Assembly: GCF_002846335.1 (NCBI RefSeq)
Contig: NZ_PJMQ01000001.1
Location: 4,154,001-4,218,000, forward strand
Length of the DNA stretch: 64,000 nucleotides
Reading direction: 5' to 3'
Origin: Janthinobacterium sp. 61
GTDB lineage: Bacteria > Pseudomonadota > Gammaproteobacteria > Burkholderiales > Burkholderiaceae_D
Of this stretch, positions 35,835 through 44,455 are shown piece after piece; the stretch's first letter is position 1, and each line of letters begins with the position of its first letter. The notes below the pieces were generated by a model. That model saw only the letters and a list, made by a program, of their open reading frames with translations. It was not told the DNA's origin and searched no databases. The translations under genes and the position numbers were made by a program.

Positions 35835-38177
35835 ATGGCAATCAAGAGCCGCAAACACGCCCCTACCCGTTTCAACCAGCACATCGGCGCCGCCCTGGCC
35901 GTGATGCTGCTGCCCGTCGCCGCCCAGGCGGCCGACCCGGCCGGCCAAAGTGCCCCGGCATCGCAGCAAACCCTGAACGAAATCAAGGTCGTGGGCTCCA
36001 AGGAAAATGATTTCAAGGCCGAAAAAGCCTCGTCGCCGAAATACACGGAAGAGCTGGTCAATACACCGCAAACCATCGTCGTGATCAAGAAGGAATTGAT
36101 CGAACAGCAAGGCGCGCTGACACTGACGGATGCGCTGCGCAACACGCCGGGCGTAGGCACTTTTTTCCTCGGTGAAAACGGCAACACCAACACGGGCGAC
36201 GCCGTCTACATGCGTGGTTTCGACTCGTCGGGCAGCATCTATGTCGATGGCGTGCGCGACGTGGGTTCCATCTCGCGCGACGTCTTCAACATCGAACAGA
36301 TCGACGTGCTGAAGGGCCCGGCGGGCACGGACAGCGGCCGCGGTTCGCCCACCGGTTCGATCAACCTGGTCAGCAAGACGGCCACCATGGAAAACAAATT
36401 CAATTCGCTGCTGACCGCGGGTAGCGGCAAGCAAAAACGCGCCACGGCCGACTGGAACCGCATCCTCGACAGCGACTCCGGCACGGCATTGCGCCTGAAC
36501 CTGATGACGCAGGACAGCGGCGATCCGGCGCGCGATGAAGTCAAGAACAAGCGCTGGGCCTTCGCGCCCACCGTCACCTTCGGCATCGGCAAGCCGACGC
36601 GCATCACTGCCAGCTATCTGCACGTGGACCAGAACAACGTGCCCGACGGCGGCGTGCCCACCATCGGCTTGCCAGGCTATTCGACGCCGGACGTCGCCAC
36701 GAAGGATAAACCGGTCATCCGTAGCTACCTGAACAGCGCTGCCAAGGTCGATCCGAAGAATTTCTACGGCTCCACTGGGGACTACAACAAGGTCAAGGCC
36801 GACATGGGCACCCTGCGCATCGACCATGATTTCTCGCCCAACGTGCAGCTCCAGAACACCACGCGCTACGGCAAGACCAAGCAGGACTACCTGCTGACGG
36901 CCTTCATGGGCAACACCGCCAACCTGAATACGGAAACGAACGGGGTGAGGAGAGATCCTGCGACCTGGACCCTGGCGCGCTCGCTGCGCACCGTCAAGGA
37001 CCAGGAAAACACGATTTTGACCAACCAGACCGTGGTCAGCGCACAATTCGACACGGGCGTGCTGAAGCATTCCGTGGTGGCCGGCGCCGAGTTCACCAGC
37101 GAAAAGCAGACCAACTACAGCTATGTGCCCGCCAGCCTGGGCAGCTTGCCGGCAGCAAACCTGTACCACCCGAACCCGCGCGACACCGTCACCGGCCACA
37201 ACCCCGTGCGCAGCGGCGCTTTCACCGAAGGCGAAGTCAACACGCAAAGCCTGTATGTCTTCGACACCGTCAAGTTCGGCGACAAGTGGCTATTCAATGG
37301 CGGCGTGCGTTTCGACCATTTCAACACCACCTATGACGCCGTCACCCTGCAAACGGCCGTGACTGCTCCCGCAGTACAGCCATTGCCAGTGGGCACGCCG
37401 ATTCCTACCCATCTGACCCTGAGCGACACCTTGGCCAACGGCAAGATCTCGGCCATGTACAAGCCGACGCCGGACAGCAGCGTCTACGCCTTGCTGGCCA
37501 CGTCGAAAGCGCCGCCTGGCGTCAACTTCGCCCTGAGCACCGGCGCCAGCAGCGCGCAAAACCCGAACTATGACCCACAGGAAACCATCACCAAGGAAAT
37601 CGGTACCAAGTGGGACTTCCTGAAGCAAAAATTGTCGCTGTCGGCCGCCGTCTACCAGACCACCGTCAAGAATGAAGTGGAACAGGACCCTGTCATCTCG
37701 ACCATTTATTACCAGACCGGCAAGAAGCGCGTGGAAGGCCTGGAACTGGGCGTGGTGGGTGAGATCATGCCGAACTGGCTGGTCAGCGCCGGCTACACGC
37801 GCATGAATACCAAGGTCGAGTCGGGCAAGGTCGTCACGGCCAGCGGCGTCAATAACCTCAGCTACACGCCAAAACAGGCGTTCACCAGCTGGACCTCGTA
37901 CACCCTGCCGTTCGGCCTGAAGATCGGCGGTGGCGCGCGTTACGTGGGTGAAATGCTGCGCGGCACCGATGGCGCCGTCGGCACGCCTGCCCGCGTAGAT
38001 GCCTACTGGGTCTTCGACGCCATGGCGACCTACACCGTCAACAAAAACCTCGACTTGCAGTTGAACGCCTACAACCTGGCCGACAAGACCTATGTGGCGG
38101 CCATCAACAAGTCAGGTTTCCGCTACACCCCGGGCCAGCCCCGCTCGTTCAGCCTGACGGCGAATATCAAGTTCTAA
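35835..38177 (+). CDS. fiu: TonB-dependent catecholate siderophore receptor (Fiu-like)
   Basis: A 780-residue outer-membrane receptor: signal peptide (residues 1-32, ending VAAQAA), a TonB-box-like NEIKVVG near residue 48, plug domain (SKTATMENKFNSL and the IEQIDVLKGPAGTDSGRG motif), and a barrel ending in the typical SFSLTANIKF with C-terminal Phe. The plug-barrel sequence pattern matches Fiu, a receptor for monomeric catechols (E. coli Fiu takes up 2,3-dihydroxybenzoylserine-type ligands and catechol-conjugated antibiotics), though the exact siderophore is inference. A Fur box lies upstream, so iron starvation should induce it. A strong terminator follows the stop. Confidence 0.9.
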   Translation: MAIKSRKHAPTRFNQHIGAALAVMLLPVAAQAADPAGQSAPASQQTLNEIKVVGSKENDFKAEKASSPKYTEELVNTPQTIVVIKKELIEQQGALTLTDALRNTPGVGTFFLGENGNTNTGDAVYMRGFDSSGSIYVDGVRDVGSISRDVFNIEQIDVLKGPAGTDSGRGSPTGSINLVSKTATMENKFNSLLTAGSGKQKRATADWNRILDSDSGTALRLNLMTQDSGDPARDEVKNKRWAFAPTVTFGIGKPTRITASYLHVDQNNVPDGGVPTIGLPGYSTPDVATKDKPVIRSYLNSAAKVDPKNFYGSTGDYNKVKADMGTLRIDHDFSPNVQLQNTTRYGKTKQDYLLTAFMGNTANLNTETNGVRRDPATWTLARSLRTVKDQENTILTNQTVVSAQFDTGVLKHSVVAGAEFTSEKQTNYSYVPASLGSLPAANLYHPNPRDTVTGHNPVRSGAFTEGEVNTQSLYVFDTVKFGDKWLFNGGVRFDHFNTTYDAVTLQTAVTAPAVQPLPVGTPIPTHLTLSDTLANGKISAMYKPTPDSSVYALLATSKAPPGVNFALSTGASSAQNPNYDPQETITKEIGTKWDFLKQKLSLSAAVYQTTVKNEVEQDPVISTIYYQTGKKRVEGLELGVVGEIMPNWLVSAGYTRMNTKVESGKVVTASGVNNLSYTPKQAFTSWTSYTLPFGLKIGGGARYVGEMLRGTDGAVGTPARVDAYWVFDAMATYTVNKNLDLQLNAYNLADKTYVAAINKSGFRYTPGQPRSFSLTANIKF

Positions 38178-38197
38178 GCACGCATTGCGCCATATCA

Positions 38198-38222
38198 AGC
38201 CCCTCTACGGAGGGGCTTTTTT
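38198..38222 (+). terminator. Intrinsic terminator of the siderophore receptor gene
   Basis: Perfect 8-base stem AGCCCCTC/GAGGGGCT with a TACG tetraloop, followed by six Ts. It lies 21 bases after the stop codon. Confidence 0.9.
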
Positions 38223-38275
38223 ATTGTCCTGATAATCTTGTCTTTTTACCGCACCCCCACCCTGCCGCGACTAGC

Positions 38276-38291
38276 GTATGAAAAGTCATAC
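38276..38291. promoter_or_regulatory. Candidate DctD enhancer: perfect inverted repeat
   Basis: GTATGA-AAAG-TCATAC, a perfect 6-base inverted repeat with a 4-base spacer, 119 bases upstream of the -24 element of the sigma-54 promoter. Position fits an upstream activating sequence for a sigma-54-dependent activator. A second, shorter repeat AACTT-AAG-AAGTT lies at 38376-38388. Confidence 0.35.
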
Positions 38292-38407
38292 AGCGATAGC
38301 CCGCAGCGTCCAATATTTCGCGCAAGCACGCCGAATTGCTACATCCTGACAACAAAAAAGCTACCTTAAATCAACAACTTAAGAAGTTAGGACCCAAATT
38401 CTCATTT

Positions 38408-38424
38408 CAGGCATATCCTTTGCT
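38408..38424 (+). promoter_or_regulatory. Sigma-54 (-24/-12) promoter ahead of dctA
   Basis: CAGGCATATCCTTTGCT: the -24 GG (38410-38411) and -12 GC (38422-38423) stand exactly ten bases apart, and the GGCA and TTTGCT parts match the consensus TGGCAC-N5-TTGCA. The start codon is about 130 bases downstream, leaving a long leader. A sigma-54 activator of the DctD type is encoded 3 kb downstream. Confidence 0.6.
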
Positions 38425-38551
38425 ATGTACAGGTTTTGCTGCAAATAATCGCTAGCACGCAAGGGCTTGTTTTTGAGAAATATTGACTCCAAGCTTGAGT
38501 TGCTCGCTATCAATAATCCGCTCACAGCGGCGTTTCACCGGAGGAGTCAAC

Positions 38552-39865
38552 ATGAAAAAGAAACGGCCATTAACCCTGTACATCCTGATTGCCATGATCC
38601 TCGGCATTGCCGTCGGTTATGGATGCAACACCGCCTTCCCTGATGCCAAGCTCAGCGCTCAGATCGCTGGCAATATTTCCATCGTCACCGACGTCTTCTT
38701 GCGCCTGATCAAGATGATCATTGCGCTGCTGGTATTTTCCACCCTGACAGTCGGTATCGCCCACATGGGCGACGGCAAGACAGCGGGCCGCATCGGCTTG
38801 AAAGCCATGTGCTGGTTCGTGGTCGCCTCGCTGGTTTCGCTGGCGCTGGGCATGGTGCTGTCGAACCTGATGCAGCTAGGCACCAACCTGGGCTTGCCAT
38901 TGCCGGACGTACACGCTTCAACCAATTTGAAAACGGCCGCCTTCACCTTGAAAGATTTCTTCACGCATCTGGTGCCGAAATCACCGATCGAGGCCATGGC
39001 CAACAATGAGATCCTGCAAGTGCTGGTATTCTCGATCTTCTTCGGCGGCGCACTGGCCGGCCTGGGCGAATCGGGCAAGACCCTGACGGCCGTCGTCGAC
39101 CAGCTGGCACAAGTCATGCTGCGCATCACCGGCACCATCATGAACCTGGCCCCGCTGGCCGTGTTCGCCGCCATGGCGTCCGTCATCACTACCCACGGCC
39201 TGGGCGTGCTGGTCACGTTTGCCAAGTTCATGGGCGGCTTCTACCTGGGCCTGATATGCCTGTGGGCCCTGCTGATCGGCGCCGGCTTTGTCGTCATCGG
39301 CCCACGCATCTTCAAGCTCGTCGGCCTGATCCGCGAACCGTTCCTGCTGGCATTCTCGACGGCCAGTTCGGAAGCGGCCTATCCAAAACTGCTGACGGCG
39401 CTCGACCAGTTCGGCGTGGACCGCAAGATTTCCAGTTTTGTATTGCCAATGGGCTACTCCTTCAATCTCGATGGCTCGATGATGTACTGCACCTTCGCCG
39501 TCCTGTTCATTGCGCAAGCCTACGGTATCGACCTGTCGATCGGGACGCAGATCACCATGCTGCTGCTGCTGATGCTGACCTCGAAAGGCATGGCCGGCGT
39601 GCCGCGCGCTTCGCTGGTGGTGATTGCCGCTACCCTGAACCAATTCAATATTCCGGAAGCGGGCTTGCTGCTGCTGATGGGTGTCGACCAATTCCTCGAC
39701 ATGGGCCGTTCGGCCACCAACGCGGTCGGCAATGCCGTCGCCACGGCCGTCGTCGCCAAGTGGGAAGGTGGCCTGGCCACCGAGGAAGAAGCAGCCGCGG
39801 CCAACGCCGCCAACCAGAACACGGAAAGCCATTGGGGCGAAGCTGACCACGCTAGCAAAGCCTGA
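38552..39865 (+). CDS. dctA: Dicarboxylate/amino acid:cation symporter
   Basis: A 437-residue inner-membrane transporter of the DAACS family (DctA/GltP type), with eight membrane helices and two hairpins. Visible family motifs include FSTASSEAAYPKLL in the first hairpin-loop region and SFNLDGSMMYCTFAVLFIAQAYG, then RSATNAVGNAVATAVVAKWEG near the end. These resemble DctA and GltP: import of C4-dicarboxylates or glutamate with protons or sodium. The nearby DctB/DctD pair and sigma-54 promoter favour dicarboxylates. The ATG at 38552 follows GGAGGAG. A terminator follows the stop. Confidence 0.9.
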   Translation: MKKKRPLTLYILIAMILGIAVGYGCNTAFPDAKLSAQIAGNISIVTDVFLRLIKMIIALLVFSTLTVGIAHMGDGKTAGRIGLKAMCWFVVASLVSLALGMVLSNLMQLGTNLGLPLPDVHASTNLKTAAFTLKDFFTHLVPKSPIEAMANNEILQVLVFSIFFGGALAGLGESGKTLTAVVDQLAQVMLRITGTIMNLAPLAVFAAMASVITTHGLGVLVTFAKFMGGFYLGLICLWALLIGAGFVVIGPRIFKLVGLIREPFLLAFSTASSEAAYPKLLTALDQFGVDRKISSFVLPMGYSFNLDGSMMYCTFAVLFIAQAYGIDLSIGTQITMLLLLMLTSKGMAGVPRASLVVIAATLNQFNIPEAGLLLLMGVDQFLDMGRSATNAVGNAVATAVVAKWEGGLATEEEAAAANAANQNTESHWGEADHASKA

Positions 39866-39872
39866 TAGCGCC

Positions 39873-39900
39873 ATGGCCCGCCACAAGCGGGCCATTTATT
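39873..39900 (+). terminator. Intrinsic terminator after dctA
   Basis: Stem ATGGCCCGC/GCGGGCCAT (perfect 9 base pairs) around the loop CACAA, followed by TTATT. It lies 8 bases after the dctA stop and separates it from the porin gene. Confidence 0.75.
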
Positions 39901-39973
39901 TGTTGTCCATGTTGAGTAACAAGCAGTCAGGTAGTGCGATCAGTAGTCATTCCAACTTATTAGAGAGATTTTC

Positions 39974-40966
39974 ATGAAAAAAGTCCTGTTTACCCTGCTG
40001 GCCCTTGGCGCAGCTTCCGGCGGCGCATTGGCTCAATCCAGCGTGACCATCTATGGCGTGGCTGACGCCGGCCTGGTGTTCGACAAGGATGCAGCCGGTG
40101 ACCGCCTGAACCGCGTCGCTTCCGGCGTCGCCTCGGGCTCGCGCATCGGTTTCAAAGGCAAGGAAGACCTGGGCGGTGGCCTGGCCGCTACCTTCGTGCT
40201 GGAAAGCGGTTTCAATATCGACACCGGCACCTCGGGCCAGGGCGGCCTGCTGTTCGGCCGCCAGGCGTATGTCGGCCTGACCGGCAGCGCCGGCGCCGTC
40301 ACCCTGGGCCGCCAGTACTCGCCGTACTACCTGGCCCTGCGCGACGTGGCCGATCCGTTTGTCATCGGCCTGGCCGGCACGGCATCGAACCTGATGGTGA
40401 CGAATATCCGCGTCGATAACATGGTGCAATACACCACGCCGACCTGGAGCAAGCTGTCGGCCGACCTGGCGTATGGCTTTGGCGAAGTGGCCGGCGACAA
40501 TGCGAAAAACCGCAGCATGGGCGGCGCCGTGCATTACATCGACGGCCCGCTGAACGTGACCCTGACGCACCACCGCAAGGAAAATGCGCTGGCGACCGCA
40601 CAAACGCGCAACACCCTGCTGGCCACGCGCTACGACTTTGGCGTGCTGCAAGGTAACTTCGGCTACGCCGACAACCGCGCCATCGACAACAGCAAGAGCA
40701 ACGACATCCTGGTCGGCTTCAGCGCCCCGTTCGGCGCCACCAAGCTGGTCGCGTCGTACATCCGCCACAACGACAAGAGCAATGCAAACCGTGACGCCCA
40801 GCAGTGGGCCATCGGCGCGTTCTACGCCCTGTCCAAGCGCAGCGACCTGTACACCGGTTACGGTCACATCAGCAACAAGAACGGCGCTACCTTCGTCGTT
40901 GGCAATGCCACCGACAATGGCACCGGCAACAGCGGTTTCAACTTAGGCATGCGCCACACTTTCTAA
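39974..40966 (+). CDS. Gram-negative porin (betaproteobacterial OmpC type)
   Basis: A 330-residue outer-membrane barrel. It has a signal peptide (LLALGAASGGALAQ), an N-terminus QSSVTIYGVADAGLVF typical of betaproteobacterial porins, the strand pattern GSRIGFKGKEDLGGG, LFGRQAYVGLTG and SAGAVTLGRQYSP characteristic of the family, and the C-terminal MRHTF ending in Phe. It probably forms a trimeric diffusion pore. Its position between dctA and dctBD suggests that it might supply dicarboxylates across the outer membrane, but that is inference; it is separated from dctA by a terminator and has AGAGAG ahead of the ATG. A palindromic repeat begins two bases after its stop. Confidence 0.92.
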   Translation: MKKVLFTLLALGAASGGALAQSSVTIYGVADAGLVFDKDAAGDRLNRVASGVASGSRIGFKGKEDLGGGLAATFVLESGFNIDTGTSGQGGLLFGRQAYVGLTGSAGAVTLGRQYSPYYLALRDVADPFVIGLAGTASNLMVTNIRVDNMVQYTTPTWSKLSADLAYGFGEVAGDNAKNRSMGGAVHYIDGPLNVTLTHHRKENALATAQTRNTLLATRYDFGVLQGNFGYADNRAIDNSKSNDILVGFSAPFGATKLVASYIRHNDKSNANRDAQQWAIGAFYALSKRSDLYTGYGHISNKNGATFVVGNATDNGTGNSGFNLGMRHTF

Positions 40967-40967
40967 G

Positions 40968-41087
40968 GACGTCGGCCAAAATCTACTGCGCGGCGCGCTT
41001 TGCGGCCGGCGATGCTCACCGTACGGAAGTACGGTTGCGCTTCTCGGCCACAAATCACTGCCGCTCGCTACGATTTTGTCGGACGTC
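40968..41087. repeat. 120-base palindromic interspersed repeat (full copy)
   Basis: Ends are inverted: GACGTCGGCCAAAATC (40968-40983) against GATTTTGTCGGACGTC (41072-41087), 14 of 16 complementary. The centre is CCGTAC-GGAA-GTACGG (41019-41034), and intermediate segments on the two arms also pair, so the whole element is an imperfect palindrome that would fold as one long hairpin. A 44-base relative with the middle removed is at 32542. It lies immediately after the porin stop. No coding capacity. Confidence 0.7.
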
Positions 41088-41123
41088 GTGATGTTCGTGA
41101 AATATGCGTCAAGCACGCTGCTG

Positions 41124-41154
41124 GCCGCCGGATTACTTTCCGGCGGCTTTTTTT
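41124..41154 (+). terminator. Intrinsic terminator
   Basis: Stem GCCGCCGG/CCGGCGGC (8 perfect base pairs) with loop ATTACTTT, followed by seven Ts. It is read in the plus direction after the porin and the palindromic repeat, ahead of dctB. Confidence 0.85.
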
Positions 41155-41211
41155 ATATTGAGATCATCAAGATGCGATACTGTGGGTTCTTGCAAGTTGG
41201 TAGCTGATTTT

Positions 41212-43119
41212 ATGCATAGCAGTAACAAACCCTCCCTTTCCTGGCGCCAGCGCCTGTCGCAACGGTCGGGCCGCGAAACGCTGGCCTGGGGCGTGGTGCT
41301 GGCCGCCTGCCTGGCCACCGTGTGGCTCGTGTATTTCTGGACGGAACGCATCGCCATTGGCAAACTGCAAGCCAGCGGCGCACAGCGCCTGGAGGTGTAT
41401 GTCAGCAGCCTGGAAAATGCGCTGGAAAAATACGACTTCCTGCCCAAGACCCTGGAGCTGAACCGCGACGTGATCCGTTTGCTGCAGCACCCGGAAGACC
41501 CGGTGCTGGTCGATACGGTCAACCATTACCTCGAGCAAATGAACGCCCAGGCGAAATCCTCGACCATTTTCATCAGCAACCTCGACGGCAACACGCGGGC
41601 CGCCAGCAACTGGCAGCAGCCAGACAGCTTTATTGGCGACAATATCTCATTCCGCCCCTACGCCCAGGATGCGCTACGCGGCACGCCGGGCCGCTTCTAT
41701 GGCGTGGGCACGACGCGCCTGGAGCCCGGCTACTTCTTTGCCCATGGCATCTACCAGAATGGCCACATGCTGGGCCTGGCTACCGTAAAGGTGAACCTGG
41801 AAACCCTGGAAAAACGCTGGGTGCAGGGCGCGGACAAGGTCATGCTGGCCGATGAGCACGGCGTGATCTTCCTGAGCTCCATGGCGGACTGGAAATACAA
41901 GACGCTGGCACCGCTGTCGCCCGCCATCGTCGAGGAACTCAACCGCACGCGCCAGTATTACTCGAAGCAGCTCGAAGCGATCCCCTTCGTTTCCGACCGG
42001 CAGTTGGGCAATGGCGCGCGCGTGATCAGCGTGCGCGAGCAGGAACATGCCGATACGCCACCAAAGACCAGCTCCAGCGTCATGACGCAGATCAAGCTGA
42101 AGTCGCCGCAAGGCTGGACCTTCATCTATTTGTCCGACCTGGCACAGGCGAAAGCCAGCGCGCGCGCGGCGGCCGCCTTCTCGTGCGTGCTGCTGGGCTT
42201 TTTCATGCTGCTGTTCTTTTACCTGCGCCAGCGCCGCGCGGCCGTGGCGCAAAAATTGCGCGCCCGCGAAGACTTGCAGCATGCCTACGACAACCTGGAA
42301 GCCATGGTCGAGGAACGCACCTCGGAACTCAATGCCATGACACAAAGCCTGAGCCAGGAAATCGAGGTACGCAGCAAGGCCGAGCAGAAACTCCACATCA
42401 CGCAGAATGAACTTTTCCAGGCCGGCAAGATGGCCGTGCTGGGGCAGATGTCGGCCAGCATCACGCATGAATTGAACCAGCCACTGACGGCGCTGCGCAC
42501 CATGTCCGATAATGCCGTCATCCTGCTCGAGCGGGGGCGGCTCGACGACGCGCGGCGCAACCTGGCGAAGATCTCGCAAATTGCGGCCAGGATGGGGACC
42601 ATTACGGGTCAATTGAAGATTTTTGCGCGAAAATCAACGACCAGCCTGACCTCCGTATCGATACCCACGGCGATCAGCAACGCCCTGTTCCTGGTCGAGC
42701 GCCGGCTGCAGGTTGAAAATGTGCGTTTCACCCTGCAACTGCCGCCCGAAGACATCTTCGCCATGTGCGAAAGCAACCGCCTGGAACAGGTGCTGGTGAA
42801 CCTGTATGCGAACGCACTCGATGCCATGAATGGCAGCGACGTGCGCAGCCTGCGCGTGTCCGTCGAATGCACGTCGGAGCACGTCCTGATCCACGTGGCC
42901 GACACGGGGCCGGGCCTGTCGACGGAAGTGTATGAACACCTGTTCGAACCGTTCTTCACAACAAAACCGCAAGGACTGGGACTGGGCCTGGGACTGGCCA
43001 TTTCCGAACAGATCACGCGCCAGTTCGGCGGCGTGCTGCGCGCCGAAAACGCCCCCGGCGGCGGCGCCATCTTCACCATCGAACTACAGATTGCAACGCA
43101 GGAGGAAAAACATGTTTGA
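41212..43119 (+). CDS. dctB: C4-dicarboxylate sensor histidine kinase
   Basis: A 635-residue kinase. Membrane helix 1 lies at about residues 24-44, a large periplasmic sensor of the DctB double-Cache type at 45-315 (FISNLDGNTRAASNW, FRPYAQDALRGTPGRFYGVGTTRLEPGYFFAHGIY is the ligand-pocket-type region), helix 2 about 320-342, a coiled coil, then HisKA with His419 in SITHELNQPLTALR and HATPase ending LGLGLAISEQITRQFGG. In the family it senses succinate, malate or fumarate and phosphorylates DctD. The ATG at 41212 has weak ribosome-site support; upstream frame includes the terminator, so it is not coding. It overlaps the dctD start by 8 bases. Confidence 0.92.
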   Translation: MHSSNKPSLSWRQRLSQRSGRETLAWGVVLAACLATVWLVYFWTERIAIGKLQASGAQRLEVYVSSLENALEKYDFLPKTLELNRDVIRLLQHPEDPVLVDTVNHYLEQMNAQAKSSTIFISNLDGNTRAASNWQQPDSFIGDNISFRPYAQDALRGTPGRFYGVGTTRLEPGYFFAHGIYQNGHMLGLATVKVNLETLEKRWVQGADKVMLADEHGVIFLSSMADWKYKTLAPLSPAIVEELNRTRQYYSKQLEAIPFVSDRQLGNGARVISVREQEHADTPPKTSSSVMTQIKLKSPQGWTFIYLSDLAQAKASARAAAAFSCVLLGFFMLLFFYLRQRRAAVAQKLRAREDLQHAYDNLEAMVEERTSELNAMTQSLSQEIEVRSKAEQKLHITQNELFQAGKMAVLGQMSASITHELNQPLTALRTMSDNAVILLERGRLDDARRNLAKISQIAARMGTITGQLKIFARKSTTSLTSVSIPTAISNALFLVERRLQVENVRFTLQLPPEDIFAMCESNRLEQVLVNLYANALDAMNGSDVRSLRVSVECTSEHVLIHVADTGPGLSTEVYEHLFEPFFTTKPQGLGLGLGLAISEQITRQFGGVLRAENAPGGGAIFTIELQIATQEEKHV

Positions 43120-44455
43120 CGGCTTGAAGGTCCTGCTGGTCGAAGACGACCCCACCGTACGCGAAGGCAGCGAGCAGGCATTGCAGTTGGCCGGCCTGGA
43201 CGTGCTGGCGTTTCACTCGGCCGAGCTGGCCTATAAACTGCTGACGCCGGATTTTCCCGGCATCGTGGTCAGCGACGTGCGCCTGCCCGGCATGAGCGGC
43301 CTGGAATTGCTGCAAGCGGTCAAGACACTCGATGCCAACCTGCCCGTGATCCTCGTCACGGGCCATGGCGACATCACCATGGCCGTGCACGCCATGCGCA
43401 CGGGCGCCTACGATTTCATCGAAAAACCGTATTCATCTGACCAGCTGGTCGATGTCATCCTGCGCGCGCTGGAAACGCGGCGCCTGACCCTGGAAGTGCA
43501 CAGCCTGCGCCGCCAGCTCGAGGACGGCGGCGGCATCGAAGCGCGCTTATTGGGAAATTCCGTGGCGATGCGCGACATACGGCGTTTGATACTCGACGTT
43601 GCCGACGAACCAGCCGACGTACTGATCTATGGCGATACCGGCACGGGCAAGGAAATGGTGGCCCGCTGCCTGCACGACTTCAGCCACCGCCGCAAGCACA
43701 ACTTCGTCGCCGTCAACTGCGGCGCGATTCCCGAAAGCATTTTCGAGAGCGAAGTCTTCGGCCACGAACCGGGCGCATTCACGGGCGCGGCCAAGCGGCA
43801 GGTGGGCAAAATAGAGCACGCGGACCAGGGCACTTTTTTCCTCGACGAAATCGAAAGCCTGCCCCTGTCCTTGCAAGTGAAATTGCTGCGCGTGTTGCAG
43901 GAACGCTATATCGAACGGCTTGGTTCCAACGTGCCCATGCCCGTCGATGTGCGCGTCATCGCAGCGGCCAAACTGGACCTGGAAGACTTGTCGCAGCAGC
44001 AGAAATTCCGCAGCGACCTGTACTATCGCCTGAATCTGATCGTGCTGCATCTGCCGCCCTTGCGCGAACGGCGCGAAGACATTCCCATCCTGTTCGAGCA
44101 CTTCGTGCTGGCCGCCGCCGCCCGCTACAACCGCACCGCGCCCGTGGTCTCCAGCGCGCAGATGCGCAGCCTGATGGCCCATTCCTGGCCGGGCAATGTG
44201 CGCGAGCTGCGCAATATCGCCGACCGCTTCGTGCTGGGTATCGCCGGTGGCGCCTCGAGCCTGCTGGCGGGCAGCCAGGCCAGTCCCTTGTCGCTGGCGG
44301 AGCAAGTGAACGGCTTCGAACGTGCATTGATTGAGCAGGAACTACGCGCATATTCCGGCAACGTCAGCGAAGTGAGCACGGTGCTCGGCTTGCCGAAACA
44401 GACCTTGTACCACAAGATGCAGAAGTACAATCTGGTGGCCGAAGAGTTCAGATAG
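43112..44455 (+). CDS. dctD: Sigma-54-dependent response regulator
   Basis: A 447-residue activator. Receiver domain 1-120 with acidic residues 11-13, phospho-acceptor Asp55 and Lys105; AAA+ domain with Walker A GDTGTGKE (about 174-181) and the GAFTGA loop (221-226) that contacts sigma-54; C-terminal Fis-type helix-turn-helix (about 405-445, ending in LPKQTLYHKMQKY). It is an obligate partner of DctB and should activate a -24/-12 promoter such as that ahead of dctA. The ATG follows AGGAGG and overlaps dctB by 8 bases. Its 3' end overlaps the convergent phosphoesterase gene by 8 bases. Confidence 0.94.
   Translation: MFDGLKVLLVEDDPTVREGSEQALQLAGLDVLAFHSAELAYKLLTPDFPGIVVSDVRLPGMSGLELLQAVKTLDANLPVILVTGHGDITMAVHAMRTGAYDFIEKPYSSDQLVDVILRALETRRLTLEVHSLRRQLEDGGGIEARLLGNSVAMRDIRRLILDVADEPADVLIYGDTGTGKEMVARCLHDFSHRRKHNFVAVNCGAIPESIFESEVFGHEPGAFTGAAKRQVGKIEHADQGTFFLDEIESLPLSLQVKLLRVLQERYIERLGSNVPMPVDVRVIAAAKLDLEDLSQQQKFRSDLYYRLNLIVLHLPPLRERREDIPILFEHFVLAAAARYNRTAPVVSSAQMRSLMAHSWPGNVRELRNIADRFVLGIAGGASSLLAGSQASPLSLAEQVNGFERALIEQELRAYSGNVSEVSTVLGLPKQTLYHKMQKYNLVAEEFR

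Noticed and set aside
38311..38345. Possible second sigma-54 promoter (GCACG...TTGCT)
   Set aside because: The spacing between the GG-equivalent and GC is one base too long and the first G is A; the site at 38408 is better.
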